The notes below the pieces were generated by a model. The model did not search any database. It was not told the origin of the DNA and saw nothing but the letters and a program-made list of their open reading frames with translations. Source: Streptomyces sp. P3 (GTDB lineage Bacteria; Actinomycetota; Actinomycetes; Streptomycetales; Streptomycetaceae). From it: DNA of 64,000 nucleotides. Below, piece after piece: positions 56,327-64,000 of this stretch (within the stretch, counting starts at the first letter, position 1; every line of letters begins with the position of its first letter). Position numbers and translations under genes: made by a program. The stretch covers positions 2,480,001 through 2,544,000 of the forward strand of contig JAFEKX020000001.1 in assembly GCA_016893485.2 (NCBI GenBank), written 5' to 3'.

Positions 56327-57553
56327 TCAGGCCAGTGGTACAGGGCTAAACGGAAGGTCGGCGGGGGTGTGGAGAGGGTGGCGGTCCCGGGTGGTGAAGG
56401 GGGCGTCCGGTACGGGCCGGCGGATCACATGAGCGGGGGTGAGGAAGCGGCGCAGGATCTCCTCGTAGCCGGCCAGGTCGGCGTTCCACATCGCGCTGTG
56501 CGGGGCGTGCGCGACCGGCTGGAGGGTGATCAGGTCGGGGCGCTGCGCGGCGAAGCGGCGGGAGAGGGTCCAGGGGGCCACGGTGTCGTCCGGGCCGTGG
56601 AAGATCAGGGTCGGGACGCGGAGCCGGGCCGGGTCGGCGGCCTCGGCGATGCGGTCGCCGTGCAGACCGGTGCGGCCCTGGGCGGCGCGGACCGCCAGCG
56701 GCAGCAGCGCGCCCGGGGTGTGCCGGGCGGTGGCGAGGGCGCGCAGGGTCGTCTCCCAGTCCAGTACCGGGGAGTCCAGCACCAGGCCGGAGACGTGCTC
56801 GCGCATCGCGGAGTGGGCGGCGGCGCGCAGGGCCATGGTGGCGCCGGTGGACCAGCCGTACAGGACGACGTGCTCGGCCCCGTAGCGGACGGCGTAGCGG
56901 ATCGCCGCGTCCAGGTCGCGCCACTCGGTCTCGCCGAGGTGGCCGAGGCCGTCGGGGTTGCGGGGTGCGCCGAGGTCGCCGCGGTAGGCGAGGGCGAGGA
57001 CCGGGAAGCGGTTGCGGTGCAGGAACTCCATGACGTTCATGGAGAGTTCGCGGGTGGCGGCCAGCCCGTGCACCGCGATCACCCAGGTGCCGCGCGCCCC
57101 GGGCACGAACCACGCGGGCAGGGAGCCGAGTTCGCCGGGGATGTCGACGTCGGCGTGGTCCAGGCCGAGGGCGGCGCTCGGGTTGCCGACGTGGACGTTC
57201 GGGGTGAGCCACACCTTGGCGCCCGGGCGGAGGGTGCCGTGGGTGACGCGTTCGAGGCGGCGTACGACCGCGTCGGCGGAGGAGGCCGCGCTCTCGACCA
57301 CGGGCCCGACGACCGCGTGGGACCCGTCCCCGGCGAGGCCGTACGTGCCCGGGCGCAGCGAGGCGAGATCCCGGGTGAGGGTGATCTGCCCGGCGGCGGT
57401 GGAGTGCACCGTGAGCCGGGGTTCGGTGGGCAGCGGTCGCCCGGGCGACGCCTTCAGCGCGGCGTCACTGGCATACCGCCCGGCGACGACACCGGCGACA
57501 CCGGCCGCGAGGGCCACGGAGACGGCTGCGGCCGTCGCTTTGACTGTGCGCAC
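56327..57553 (-). CDS. alpha/beta hydrolase, probably exported or anchored
   Basis: This intact 408-residue serine hydrolase starts with a hydrophobic segment (AAAVSVALAAGVAGVVAGRY) that serves as signal or anchor. An N-terminal domain of about 120 residues precedes the hydrolase fold (about 140-390), which has the HG oxyanion strand WVIAVHGLAATRELSM, nucleophile elbow VLYGWSTGATMAL, acid region PTLIFHGPDDTVAPWTLS and the last-histidine loop VAHAPHSAMWN. The nucleophile motif GWSTG is a GxSxG form. It may be an esterase or dipeptidyl-type hydrolase. The start at 57553 is a GTG. Confidence 0.87.
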   Translation of the reverse strand: MRTVKATAAAVSVALAAGVAGVVAGRYASDAALKASPGRPLPTEPRLTVHSTAAGQITLTRDLASLRPGTYGLAGDGSHAVVGPVVESAASSADAVVRRLERVTHGTLRPGAKVWLTPNVHVGNPSAALGLDHADVDIPGELGSLPAWFVPGARGTWVIAVHGLAATRELSMNVMEFLHRNRFPVLALAYRGDLGAPRNPDGLGHLGETEWRDLDAAIRYAVRYGAEHVVLYGWSTGATMALRAAAHSAMREHVSGLVLDSPVLDWETTLRALATARHTPGALLPLAVRAAQGRTGLHGDRIAEAADPARLRVPTLIFHGPDDTVAPWTLSRRFAAQRPDLITLQPVAHAPHSAMWNADLAGYEEILRRFLTPAHVIRRPVPDAPFTTRDRHPLHTPADLPFSPVPLA

Positions 57554-58068
57554 GGGTCCAGTGTCGTGGGGACGGGGTTGGGGGCCAGTGGGAGGGGTTT
57601 TGGGGCGGGGTGGCGGTGGGGGTGGGTGGTGTCGGGGGTCTGGGATGCCTCGATGACGGCGAGAGGGACGGTGGCCGTGGCGGCGGGTGCCCCTTCAGCG
57701 GCGACGCGGTGCCGAAGCGGAGGACGGTGCCGGTGGAGGGCGGCACGAGGGGGACGCGGAGCCGTGCGGGTGAAGCGGCCTACGCGAAACAGCTCGCCAC
57801 CGCCGGAAGGGGCCTCGCCGGAAACACGCCCCGGAAGGAAGCCTGCCGCCGACAACCCCGTCAGCCCTCGCCGCGAACGCCCCTGCCGCGTCTGGCTCCC
57901 GAAGCAGCACCGGCACGGCACCGGCACCCCAGCCGACCTCACGCACTCACCGTCGCCCGCCACCCTCACCCCCGTGGGCTCCCCCTCCACGCCCCGCGCC
58001 CTCACCCCCGTCGACCTGACCCCTCACCCGCCGACGACCCCGCGCCTCACCCCCGCTGCCCATACCCC
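57554..58068. other. gene-free gap before the aldolase gene
   Basis: About 515 bp with no supported gene. The left half is G-rich on the + strand (GGGGCGGGGTGGCGGTGGGG) and the right half is C-rich with repeated CTCACCC and CACCCCC words. Open frames cross it on both strands but have low-complexity Arg/Pro/His content, no ribosome sites and no recognisable domain. Confidence 0.6.
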
Positions 58069-58836
58069 TCAACCTCTCCCCCGCCTCGGCAACCTGTTCC
58101 CCGTCAGCAACGAAGGCGACAGCCCCGGTACCGAGGACGCCGTAAGCCACAGGCGGCACATCCACTCCAACTGGGCCGTGCGGTCAAACGCCTGGTCCAG
58201 GGAGGCGCCGTAGGCGATCGTGCCGTGGTTCTGGAGGAGGCAGGCGGAGCGGTCGGTGAGGGCGCGGAGCATGTTCTCGGCGAGTTCCTCGGTGCCGTAG
58301 GTCGCGTACGGGGCGACCCGGACCGGGCCGCCGAGGGCGCCGGACATGTAGTGGACGGAGGGGAGTTCGGGGACGAGGGTCGAGACGGCCGTCGCGTGGA
58401 CGGCATGGGTGTGGACGACCGCGTGGGCGCCGGTGCCGCGGTAGACGGCGAGGTGCATGGGCAGTTCGCTCGTCGGGAGCAGCGTGCCCAGCACCTGCCG
58501 GCCGTCGAGGTCCACGCCGACCAAGTCGGTGGCCGTCAGCCGGTCGTAGGGCACGCCCGACGGCGTGACCAGCACGGTGTCGCCGACGCGCGCGGAGACG
58601 TTCCCGGAGGTGCCGACGACCAGCCCGTCGGAGACCGTCCGGCGAGCCGTCGCGACGAGCGCGCCCCAGGCGTCCGCCTCCTCAGCACGCACACTCCTGC
58701 CCCGCGCCTCGCCCGAACTCCCCCGCGCCTCCCTGGCACTCCCCGAAGTCTCCCCGAACTCCCGGAGTCTCCCCGAACTCCCGGCCCCCTCCGGGGCACC
58801 TCGCCCACCCCACTGATCGACCCGTCGCTCACCCAT
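58069..58836 (-). CDS. class II aldolase/adducin family protein
   Basis: This 255-residue zinc aldolase is related to fuculose-phosphate aldolase and ribulose-5-phosphate 4-epimerase. The fold shows ATARRTVSDGLVVGTSGNVS and VLVTPSGVPYD, the acidic PTSELPMHLAVYRGTGAHAV with the catalytic-base region, metal histidines in VVHTHAVHA and a C-terminal NHGTIAYG. The first 45 residues are low complexity (GSAREARGSSGEARGRS) and arise from short tandem repeats at 58741-58784; a start near residue 50 (GALVATARR) would give the usual length. The gene is otherwise intact. Substrate unknown. Confidence 0.85.
   Translation of the reverse strand: MGERRVDQWGGRGAPEGAGSSGRLREFGETSGSAREARGSSGEARGRSVRAEEADAWGALVATARRTVSDGLVVGTSGNVSARVGDTVLVTPSGVPYDRLTATDLVGVDLDGRQVLGTLLPTSELPMHLAVYRGTGAHAVVHTHAVHATAVSTLVPELPSVHYMSGALGGPVRVAPYATYGTEELAENMLRALTDRSACLLQNHGTIAYGASLDQAFDRTAQLEWMCRLWLTASSVPGLSPSLLTGNRLPRRGRG
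58741..58784. repeat. tandem 19-bp repeat in the aldolase gene 5' part
   Basis: CCCCGAACTCCCGGAGTCT at 58752 is followed directly by CCCCGAACTCCCGG and preceded by the shortened CCCCGAAGTCT. The repeat encodes the low-complexity N-terminal extension of the aldolase-like protein or lies in its leader if translation begins later. Confidence 0.85.
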
Positions 58837-59030
58837 CCCCTGATCCTCTCAGCCGGTATCCCAACCCACGTTCGAGCGAAGGCACTTTAGGCCGCAAGCC
58901 ATAGATCCGAAAGATACATATGGGCATAAACCGCCCACTCCAGCCGCCCTACTGGAGACCGACCGGCAGCGACGGATCCCCAACACCCGCTGGGAGACCC
59001 GCCGTACACACACCACCACCCCGGGGAACC

Positions 59031-59775
59031 ATGGCCCGCACCCACACACCGAACCCCACCCACACCCGCCTCCTCGCCACCACCCTCACCGCCGCGGCCC
59101 TGGCCACCGGCCTCGCCGCCACCCCGGCCACCGCCGCGAGCTCCCCAGGGGCCACGACGTCTCCTCCCACCAGAAGAGCGTCAACTGGTCGAACGCGAAG
59201 GCGAAAGGCGCGACCTTCGTCTACGTCAAGGCGACGGAGTCCACGACCTACCGCAACCCGTACTTCAGCCAGCAGTACGACGGCGCCCGCAAGGCCGGCA
59301 TCATCCGCGGCGCCTACCACTTCGCCCTGCCGAACAGGTCGTCCGGCACGAGCCAGGCCGGGTACTTCGTGGCGCACGGCGGCGACTGGAAGGCGGACGG
59401 CTGGACGCTGCCGCCGGCGCTGGACATCGAGACGAACCCGTACGACAAGAAGCACCCGTGCTACAGCCTGAGCAGGACCGGCATGGTCAACTGGATCAAG
59501 GCCTTCAGTGCCGAGGTGAACCGGCGGACCGGCCGCCGCCCGGTGATCTACACGACCACCCAGTGGTGGAAGACCTGCACGGGCAACAGCAGCGCCTTCG
59601 CCTCGACGCACCCCTCTGGATCGCCCGCCACGGCTCGGCTACCGCGGGAACCCTGCCCGCCGGATGGTCGTACTGGACCTTCTGGCAGTACGCCAACAGG
59701 GGCAGCCTCCCGGGTGACCAGAATCGCTTCAACGGGACGATGACCCAACTGCGGAAGTTCGCCCGCGGCTACTAG
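59031..59775 (+). CDS. secreted GH25 muramidase (lysozyme)
   Basis: GH25 enzymes cleave the glycan of peptidoglycan. The signal peptide is HTRLLATTLTAAALATGLAA ending ATA. The mature domain starts GHDVSSHQKSVNWSNAKAKG, with ATFVYVKATESTTYRNPYFS and the catalytic pair in PPALDIETNPYD. WIKAFSAEVNRRTGRRPVIY and YWTFWQYANRGSLPGDQNRF follow. Indels near 59150 and 59612 break the frame; corrected length is about 248 residues. ATG 59031 follows GGGGAACC. It probably lyses other bacteria or remodels the wall. Its neighbours do not give a pathway. Confidence 0.92.
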
Positions 59776-59838
59776 GCGGCCACCAGCTCCCCTGCGCCGA
59801 CCCAGGCAATCCACCACCAGGCAATTCACTAGGTATCC

Positions 59839-59882
59839 GGTCACCATGGATACCCCCTCAGTTCATCTTCCGTTCATTCAGG
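59839..59882. promoter_or_regulatory. PHO box (PhoP operator) before pit
   Basis: Four 11-bp units run in phase: GGTCACCATGG, ATACCCCCTCA, GTTCATCTTCC and GTTCATTCAGG. The last fits the Streptomyces PhoP direct-repeat consensus G(G/T)TCAYYYR(G/C)G exactly, the first and third partly. It lies 47 bp before the start codon, so PhoP is likely to control pit in response to phosphate. Confidence 0.8.
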
Positions 59883-59929
59883 TTGCCTACGGTCAATGCG
59901 CCGATGACCTCGAACGATTGCCTGGGTAA

Positions 59930-61189
59930 ATGGAAAACTTCTCGCTGATCCTCGCGATTGTGGTCGTCACCGCACTCGCGTTCGATTTTACGAACGGTTT
60001 TCACGACACCGCCAACGCGATGGCCACCACCATCTCGACCGGTGCGCTCAAGCCCAAGGTCGCGGTGGCCATGTCGGCCACCCTCAACCTCGTGGGCGCC
60101 TTCCTCTCCGTGGAGGTCGCCAACACGATCTCCAAGGGACTCGTCGACGAGAGCGGAATCCGGCCCGAGGTCATCTTCGCCGCCCTGGTCGGCGCGATCC
60201 TCTGGAACCTGGTGACCTGGCTCGTCGGGCTGCCGTCCAGTTCCTCGCACGCCCTGATGGGCGGTCTGATCGGCGCGACCATCGCCTCCGCCGGGACCGG
60301 CGCGGTCCACGGTGACGTCCTGGTCACCAAGGTGCTGCTGCCCGCGCTCGCCGCCCCGGTCGTCGCCGGTGTCGCCGCGCTGCTCGCCACCCGCTTCTCC
60401 TACGCCCTGAGCAAGAACGCGGGCGGCAAGGCCGCCGACAAGGGCTTCCGCGTCGGCCAGATCGCCTCCGCCGGACTGGTCTCGCTGGCCCACGGCACGA
60501 ACGACGCGCAGAAGACGATGGGCATCATCACGCTGGCCCTGATCGCCGGCGGCTCGATCGCCCCCGACTCGGACCCGCCCACCTGGGTCATCCTCTCCGC
60601 GGGCCTCGCCATCGCGATGGGCACGTACATCGGCGGCTGGCGCATCATCCGCACGATGGGCAAGGGCCTGACCGACCTCCAGCCGCAGCAGGGCTTCGCC
60701 GCCCAGACCAGCGCCGCCGCCGTCATCCTGGCCTCCTCGCACATCGGCTTCTCCCTCTCCACCACGCACGCCGTCTCCGGTTCGGTGATGGGCGCGGGCC
60801 TCGGCCGCAGGGGGCGGGGTCGTCCGCTGGTCGACCGCGACCCGGATGTTCGTCGCCTGGGGCCTCACGCTGCCGGCCGCCGCGCTGGTCGGCGCGCTCG
60901 CCGAGTCCGTGACCGACCTCGGTGACTGGGGCACCGCGCTGGTGGCCGTCTTCCTGGTCGCCTCCAGCGCCGGCATCTGGGCGCTCTCCCGCCGCCAAGT
61001 CGTCGACGCCTCGAACGTCAACGAGGTCGACGAGCCGGCCGGCGTGGTCACCACCGCGATCGTCGCCGTCGCCCCGCCGCCCCCGTCGGTCGCCCTCTCC
61101 GAAGGCCTCACGGCGACCATCCCTCGCCGCCCGTCGTCGCCACCTCCGACCCGACGACCCCGGCGACCCCGCCGGCCGCCGCCGTCTGA
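59930..61189 (+). CDS. pit: Pit-family inorganic phosphate transporter
   Basis: Pit proteins carry metal-phosphate into the cell by proton symport. This protein of about 420 residues has ten or so spans. The duplicated family signature is clear: FDFTNGFHDTANAMATTIST near the N-terminus and LVSLAHGTNDAQKTMGIITL in the middle, plus LVGLPSSSSHALMGGLIGAT and SLSTTHAVSGSVMGAG. Indels near 60812 and 61127 shift the C-terminal part; corrected, it ends in a Pro/Thr-rich tail TPPAAAV. It starts at ATG 59930, with a PHO box upstream, and is followed by a small membrane gene in the same direction. Confidence 0.94.
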
Positions 61190-61222
61190 GCCCGCGCCCC
61201 AGGTACGAAGGAACGAATCAGC

Positions 61223-61444
61223 ATGAGCATCGACTGGGCAGCCCTCGGCTCCGTCTTCGGCGTCAGCCTCGTGACCACCGTGGCCCTCGTGGCCGTCTTC
61301 ACCCTCGGCATCACCGCCCTCTCCCGCCGCGAACGGGCCACCGCCCAGGGCGACTCCGCGCCGCTGGCCCTGACCGGCGCCTACGCCTGCTTCGCGGCCT
61401 GCGCGGCGGCGGTGGCGTACGGGATCTATCTGATCGTGGCCTGA
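61223..61444 (+). CDS. small membrane protein downstream of pit
   Basis: This intact 73-residue protein has two spans, LGSVFGVSLVTTVALVAVFT and ALTGAYACFAACAAAVAYGI, joined by a charged loop (RRERATAQGDS). ATG 61223 follows GAAGGAACG. It lies 33 bp after pit and ends just before a terminator, so it is probably cotranscribed and may assist the transporter. Function unknown. Confidence 0.8.
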   Translation: MSIDWAALGSVFGVSLVTTVALVAVFTLGITALSRRERATAQGDSAPLALTGAYACFAACAAAVAYGIYLIVA

Positions 61445-61460
61445 CCGGCCGCCAGGTGAC

Positions 61461-61508
61461 GCGAGGGTGGGGTGCGGGACGGATCGCCGTCGCGCACCCC
61501 ACCCTCGC
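61461..61508. terminator. terminator after the pit operon
   Basis: Perfect 16-bp arms GCGAGGGTGGGGTGCG and CGCACCCCACCCTCGC enclose a 16-base loop. It isolates the phosphate operon from the cobalamin genes. Confidence 0.9.
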
Positions 61509-61589
61509 GTGACCCCTCCGACCCCTCGCGTGTGGGCATCAGCACACTCCGTCCCCGCAGGTCAACAGCAAGTTGACGGCCCTTCCAAC

Positions 61590-61740
61590 AGCATGGTGGA
61601 CTGCCGGAGCCATGTACGGAGGCAGAAGAGGAAGCCGGTGTGAATCCGGCGCGGTCCCGCCACTGTCACCGGGGTAGACACCCCGGGAGCCAGGAACTCT
61701 CGCCGCCGGTCTCGTCGAACCAGGGCGTGGACACCCCTGA
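61590..61740 (+). promoter_or_regulatory. cobalamin riboswitch
   Basis: The conserved core is present: GAAGCCGGTGTGAATCCGGC, GCGGTCCCGCCACTGT and the B12 box GCCAGGAACTC. The spacing and order match the adenosylcobalamin riboswitch. It ends about 20 bp before a strong ribosome site and precedes cobD and cobQ, so high B12 should block their expression. Confidence 0.95.
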
Positions 61741-61759
61741 GTGAGGAGGACATATCGCC

Positions 61760-61819
61760 ATGCTCGGCTGCCGTTCGAGGTCCACCACCAGCGCAGTGTC
61801 CGCTCCGGCGATCGGCTGA
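61760..61819 (+). CDS. possible 19-aa leader ORF between riboswitch and cobD
   Basis: A 20-codon frame begins at ATG 61760 behind an ideal GAGGAGG ribosome site and encodes MLGCRSRSTTSAVSAPAIG. Its TGA lies five bases before the cobD ATG, which itself has no good ribosome site. It may be a leader peptide that couples cobD translation to the riboswitch, or a displaced true start if an indel lies here. Confidence 0.45.
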   Translation: MLGCRSRSTTSAVSAPAIG

Positions 61820-61823
61820 GCCG

Positions 61824-62745
61824 ATGCGTGCCGATCGCGTCTTCGCGTACGGCGCCGCCGCCGGCCTCCTCGGCGACCACCTGCTCGGCGATCCCCGCCG
61901 CGGGCATCCGGTCGCCGCGTTCGGCCGTGTCGCAGGCGCCGTGGAACACCTGCTGTGGCGCGACCACCGAGGCTGGGGCGCCCTGCACACCGCCGTGTGC
62001 GTAGGGGGCACCATCGCCCTCGCCACCGCGGCCACTTCGGCCCTACGCCCTTCCCGTACGGCTTCTGTCGCGCTCACCGCCGCCGCCACCTGGGCCGTCG
62101 TCGGCGGGACCTCCCTCGCACGCGAGGCCGGGATCGTCGGCCGCGCGCTGGAGGCCGGGGACATCGAGGCCGCCCGGGCGCGCCTCCCCACCTCTGCGGG
62201 CGGGACCCGCAGGCCCTCGACGCGGACGGGATCGCCCGGGCCGTCGTCGAGTCGGTCGCCGAGAACACCTCCGACGCGGTCGTGGGTGCCCTGGTCTGGG
62301 GCGGCATCGCGGGCGTCCTGGGCCTGCTCGGCTTCCGCGCCGTGAACACGCTGGACGCGATGGTCGGCCACAAGTCGGCCCGGTACCGTCGCTACGGCTG
62401 GGCCTCGGCCCGCCTCGACGACGTGGCCGGCTGGCCGGGGCCCGTCTCACCGCCGCCCTCGCGACCGTCGCGGGCGACGACCCACGCGGCGCCGCCCGCG
62501 CCTGGCGCACCGACGCCCGCAAGCACCCGAGCCCCAACGCCGGTCCGGTGGAGGCCTCTTTCGCGGGCGCCCTCGGTATACGGCTGGGCGGCACGCTCTC
62601 CTACGGTGGCCGGGTCGAGCACCGGCCCGTGCTCAACGGCGACGGACGCCCCGCCGCCGTACCGGACATCGCGCGTGCCGTACGGCTGTCCCGGCGCGTC
62701 GGCCTGCTCGCGCTCGGGGTCAGTGTCGCCGGGCGGCTCCTCGTG
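61824..62745 (+). CDS. cobD: cobalamin biosynthesis protein CobD/CbiB
   Basis: CobD/CbiB attaches the aminopropanol arm to cobyric acid in B12 synthesis. This membrane protein of about 310 residues shows the family start [28 protein letters not shown] (split here), then [40 protein letters not shown] and [20 protein letters not shown]. Indels near 62195 and 62440 break it, and the exact C-terminus is unclear because the frame runs on past the start of cobQ. It is under the cobalamin riboswitch and translated with cobQ. Confidence 0.9.
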
Positions 62746-64000
62746 AAGGGACGCACGTCGCGAGCGGCGGCGGACTGTTGGTGGCCGGCACCACTTCGGA
62801 CGCCGGGAAGAGTGTCGTCACCGCCGGGATCTGCCGGTGGCTGGTGCGGCAGGGCGTGAAGGTCGCGCCGTTCAAGGCGCAGAACATGTCCCTGAACTCG
62901 TTCGTGACGCGTGAGGGTGCCGAGATCGGGCGGGCGCAGGCCATGCAGGCGCAGGCGTGCCGGATCGAGCCGACCGCGCTGATGAACCCCGTGCTCCTCA
63001 AGCCCGGCGGCGACCGCAGCAGCCAAGTGGTCCTGATGGGCAGGCCAGTTGGCGAGATGAGTGCGCGCGGCTATCACGGCGGGCGTCAAGAGGCGCTGCT
63101 CGGCACGGTGTTGGACTGTCTCGCCGAGTTGCGGGGCACGTATGACGCGGTGATCTGTGAGGGGGCCGGTTCGCCCGCGGAGATCAATCTGCGGCGGACC
63201 GACATCGTGAACATGGGCATCGCGCGCAGTGCGAAGCTGCCCGTTCTCGTCGTCGGCGACATCGACCGCGGGGGCGTCTTCGCCTCCTTCTTCGGGACCG
63301 TCGCGCTGCTGAGCCCCGAGGACCAGGCGTTCGTCGCCGGGTTCCTCGTCAACAAGTTCCGGGGTGATGTGTCGCTGCTGGAGCCGGGGTTGGAGATGCT
63401 GCTCGGCCTCACCGGGCGGCGGACGTACGGCGTGCTGCCGTTCCAACACGGGCTCGGGATCGACGAGGAGGACGGGATGGGGGTCCCCCGCGCGAGCGAA
63501 GCCGAGCGTGGGGGGAGGAACTCGTTGCGCGGCACCGTGCGCGAGTCGACCACCGCGCCGCCGGTCGGCGAGGACGTGCTGCGGGTCGCCGTCTGCGCGA
63601 TCCCCTCATGTCCAACTTCACCGACGTGGACGCGCTGGCCGCCGAACCGGGCATCGTGGTGCGGTTCGTGGACCGGCCGGAGGAACTGGCCGACGCGGAC
63701 CTCGTCGTCATCCCGGGCACCCGGGGCACGGTGAAGGCGCTGGAATGGCTGCGCGAGCGGGGGACTTGGGGACGCCCTCGTCCGGCGGGCCGCCGAGCAG
63801 CGGCCGATCCTCGGCATCTGCGGCGGCTTCCAGATCCTCGGCGAGCACATCGACGACGAGATCGAGAGCCGGCAGGGCTCGGTCGACGGCCTCGGACTCC
63901 TGCCGGTGCGCGTGCGGTTCGCGCGCGAGAAGACCCTCACCCGGCCCGTCGGCGAAGCCCTCGGTGAGCCGGTCGAGGGGTACGAGATCCATCACGGGGT
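62743..64000 (+). CDS. cobQ: cobyric acid synthase (partial)
   Basis: CobQ amidates four side chains of the corrin ring using glutamine and ATP. The ATP domain starts [18 protein letters not shown] (P-loop like), with [37 protein letters not shown] and [16 protein letters not shown]. The glutaminase domain (after about residue 250) has [20 protein letters not shown] and the nucleophile region [17 protein letters not shown]. Indels near 63602 and 63770 break it. A palindromic repeat is inserted in frame between the two domains. The start is either GTG 62743 (needs one added G) or GTG 62778. The gene runs off the window, missing about 90 residues. Confidence 0.93.
63478..63518. repeat. small palindromic repeat inserted in frame in cobQ
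   Basis: GGGGGTCCCCC is followed by GCGCGAGCGAAGCCGAGCGT and GGGGGGAGG. The CCCCC and GGGGG ends and inner CGAG/CTCG-type blocks pair into a hairpin. It matches the element at 4998 at most positions. In cobQ it encodes [13 protein letters not shown] between GIDEEDG and SLRGTVRES, where relatives as I remember them have only one or two residues. Confidence 0.85.

Noticed and set aside
57554..58068. Open frames in the gap between the hydrolase and aldolase genes
   Set aside because: Translations are low-complexity Arg/Pro/His sequences with no ribosome site or recognised domain.
1..64000. Broken genes as true pseudogenes
   Set aside because: Breaks affect essential genes and fall in G/C runs, with conserved sequence continuing in register on both sides.
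1..64000. tRNA genes, prophage, insertion sequences or polyketide/NRPS modules
   Set aside because: No TTCGA-type tRNA arms, transposase motifs, phage structural genes or megasynthase domains were seen.

Overview
The window is chromosomal DNA from a high-GC actinobacterium, almost certainly Streptomyces. It has about 72% G+C with strong third-position GC bias, chaplins, a streptophobe membrane protein, a Rv1747-like FHA-ABC protein, SGM_5486 and P10-type small proteins, Asp23/AmaP envelope genes, and dispersed palindromic repeats of the kind common in Streptomyces. From memory, the gene order (chaplin, QueA-like, serB, fabI-fabG, tldD-pmbA, tyrS, moaA, acetate-type symporter, subtilase, pit, cobD-cobQ) matches the core region around SCO1800-SCO1850 of S. 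coelicolor. No tRNA, rRNA, CRISPR, prophage or insertion sequence was recognised.

The dominant technical fact is that well over thirty genes are broken by single-base indels, about sixty in all, nearly always in short G or C runs. Both halves of each gene stay conserved and in register, so these are read here as sequencing or assembly errors, and each gene is listed once over its whole extent. Exact protein lengths for those genes are therefore approximate.

Layout. 1-6.1 kb: end of an ABC ATPase gene, an unknown protein, two cysteine-free short chaplins, a two-component system, an SDR and a QueA-like tRNA-modification gene. 6.3-14.7 kb: a structured leader RNA with an SLT-domain secreted protein, the FHA-ABC exporter, a large streptophobe, a tandem-repeat island, and serB. 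14.9-24.6 kb: SixA phosphatase, a CynX-type transporter with its tiny partner and a FadR-like regulator, fabG-fabI, tldD-pmbA and tyrS. 24.7-33.8 kb: small membrane proteins, moaA, an SSS symporter with DUF485 partner, a secreted subtilase, a CoA-transferase and a CopD-like protein.

33.9-41.6 kb, all leftward: alcohol dehydrogenase, a coupled lysoplasmalogenase/sterol-desaturase pair, then a coupled operon of acetoacetate-decarboxylase-like enzyme, SDR and two amidohydrolases running into a VIT transporter. 41.8-46.6 kb: exonuclease-BRCT, SURF1, GH15 and an SDR. 46.6-49.9 kb: an envelope cluster with AmaP, DUF6286, two Asp23 proteins and a P10-type protein with an aspartate-rich block. 49.9-59.8 kb: enoyl-CoA hydratase, small HTH protein, ABC-F protein, zinc metallopeptidase, VOC protein, hydrolase, aldolase and GH25 lysozyme. 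59.8-64 kb: a PHO-box-controlled Pit phosphate transporter, then a cobalamin riboswitch driving cobD and cobQ, which runs off the window.

The most interesting items are a small palindromic element inserted in frame within cobQ and another copy at the start of the QueA-like gene, a recurrent 10-bp palindrome inside coding sequences, the structured leader before the SLT gene, the possible ether-lipid and amidohydrolase operons, and the envelope cluster.
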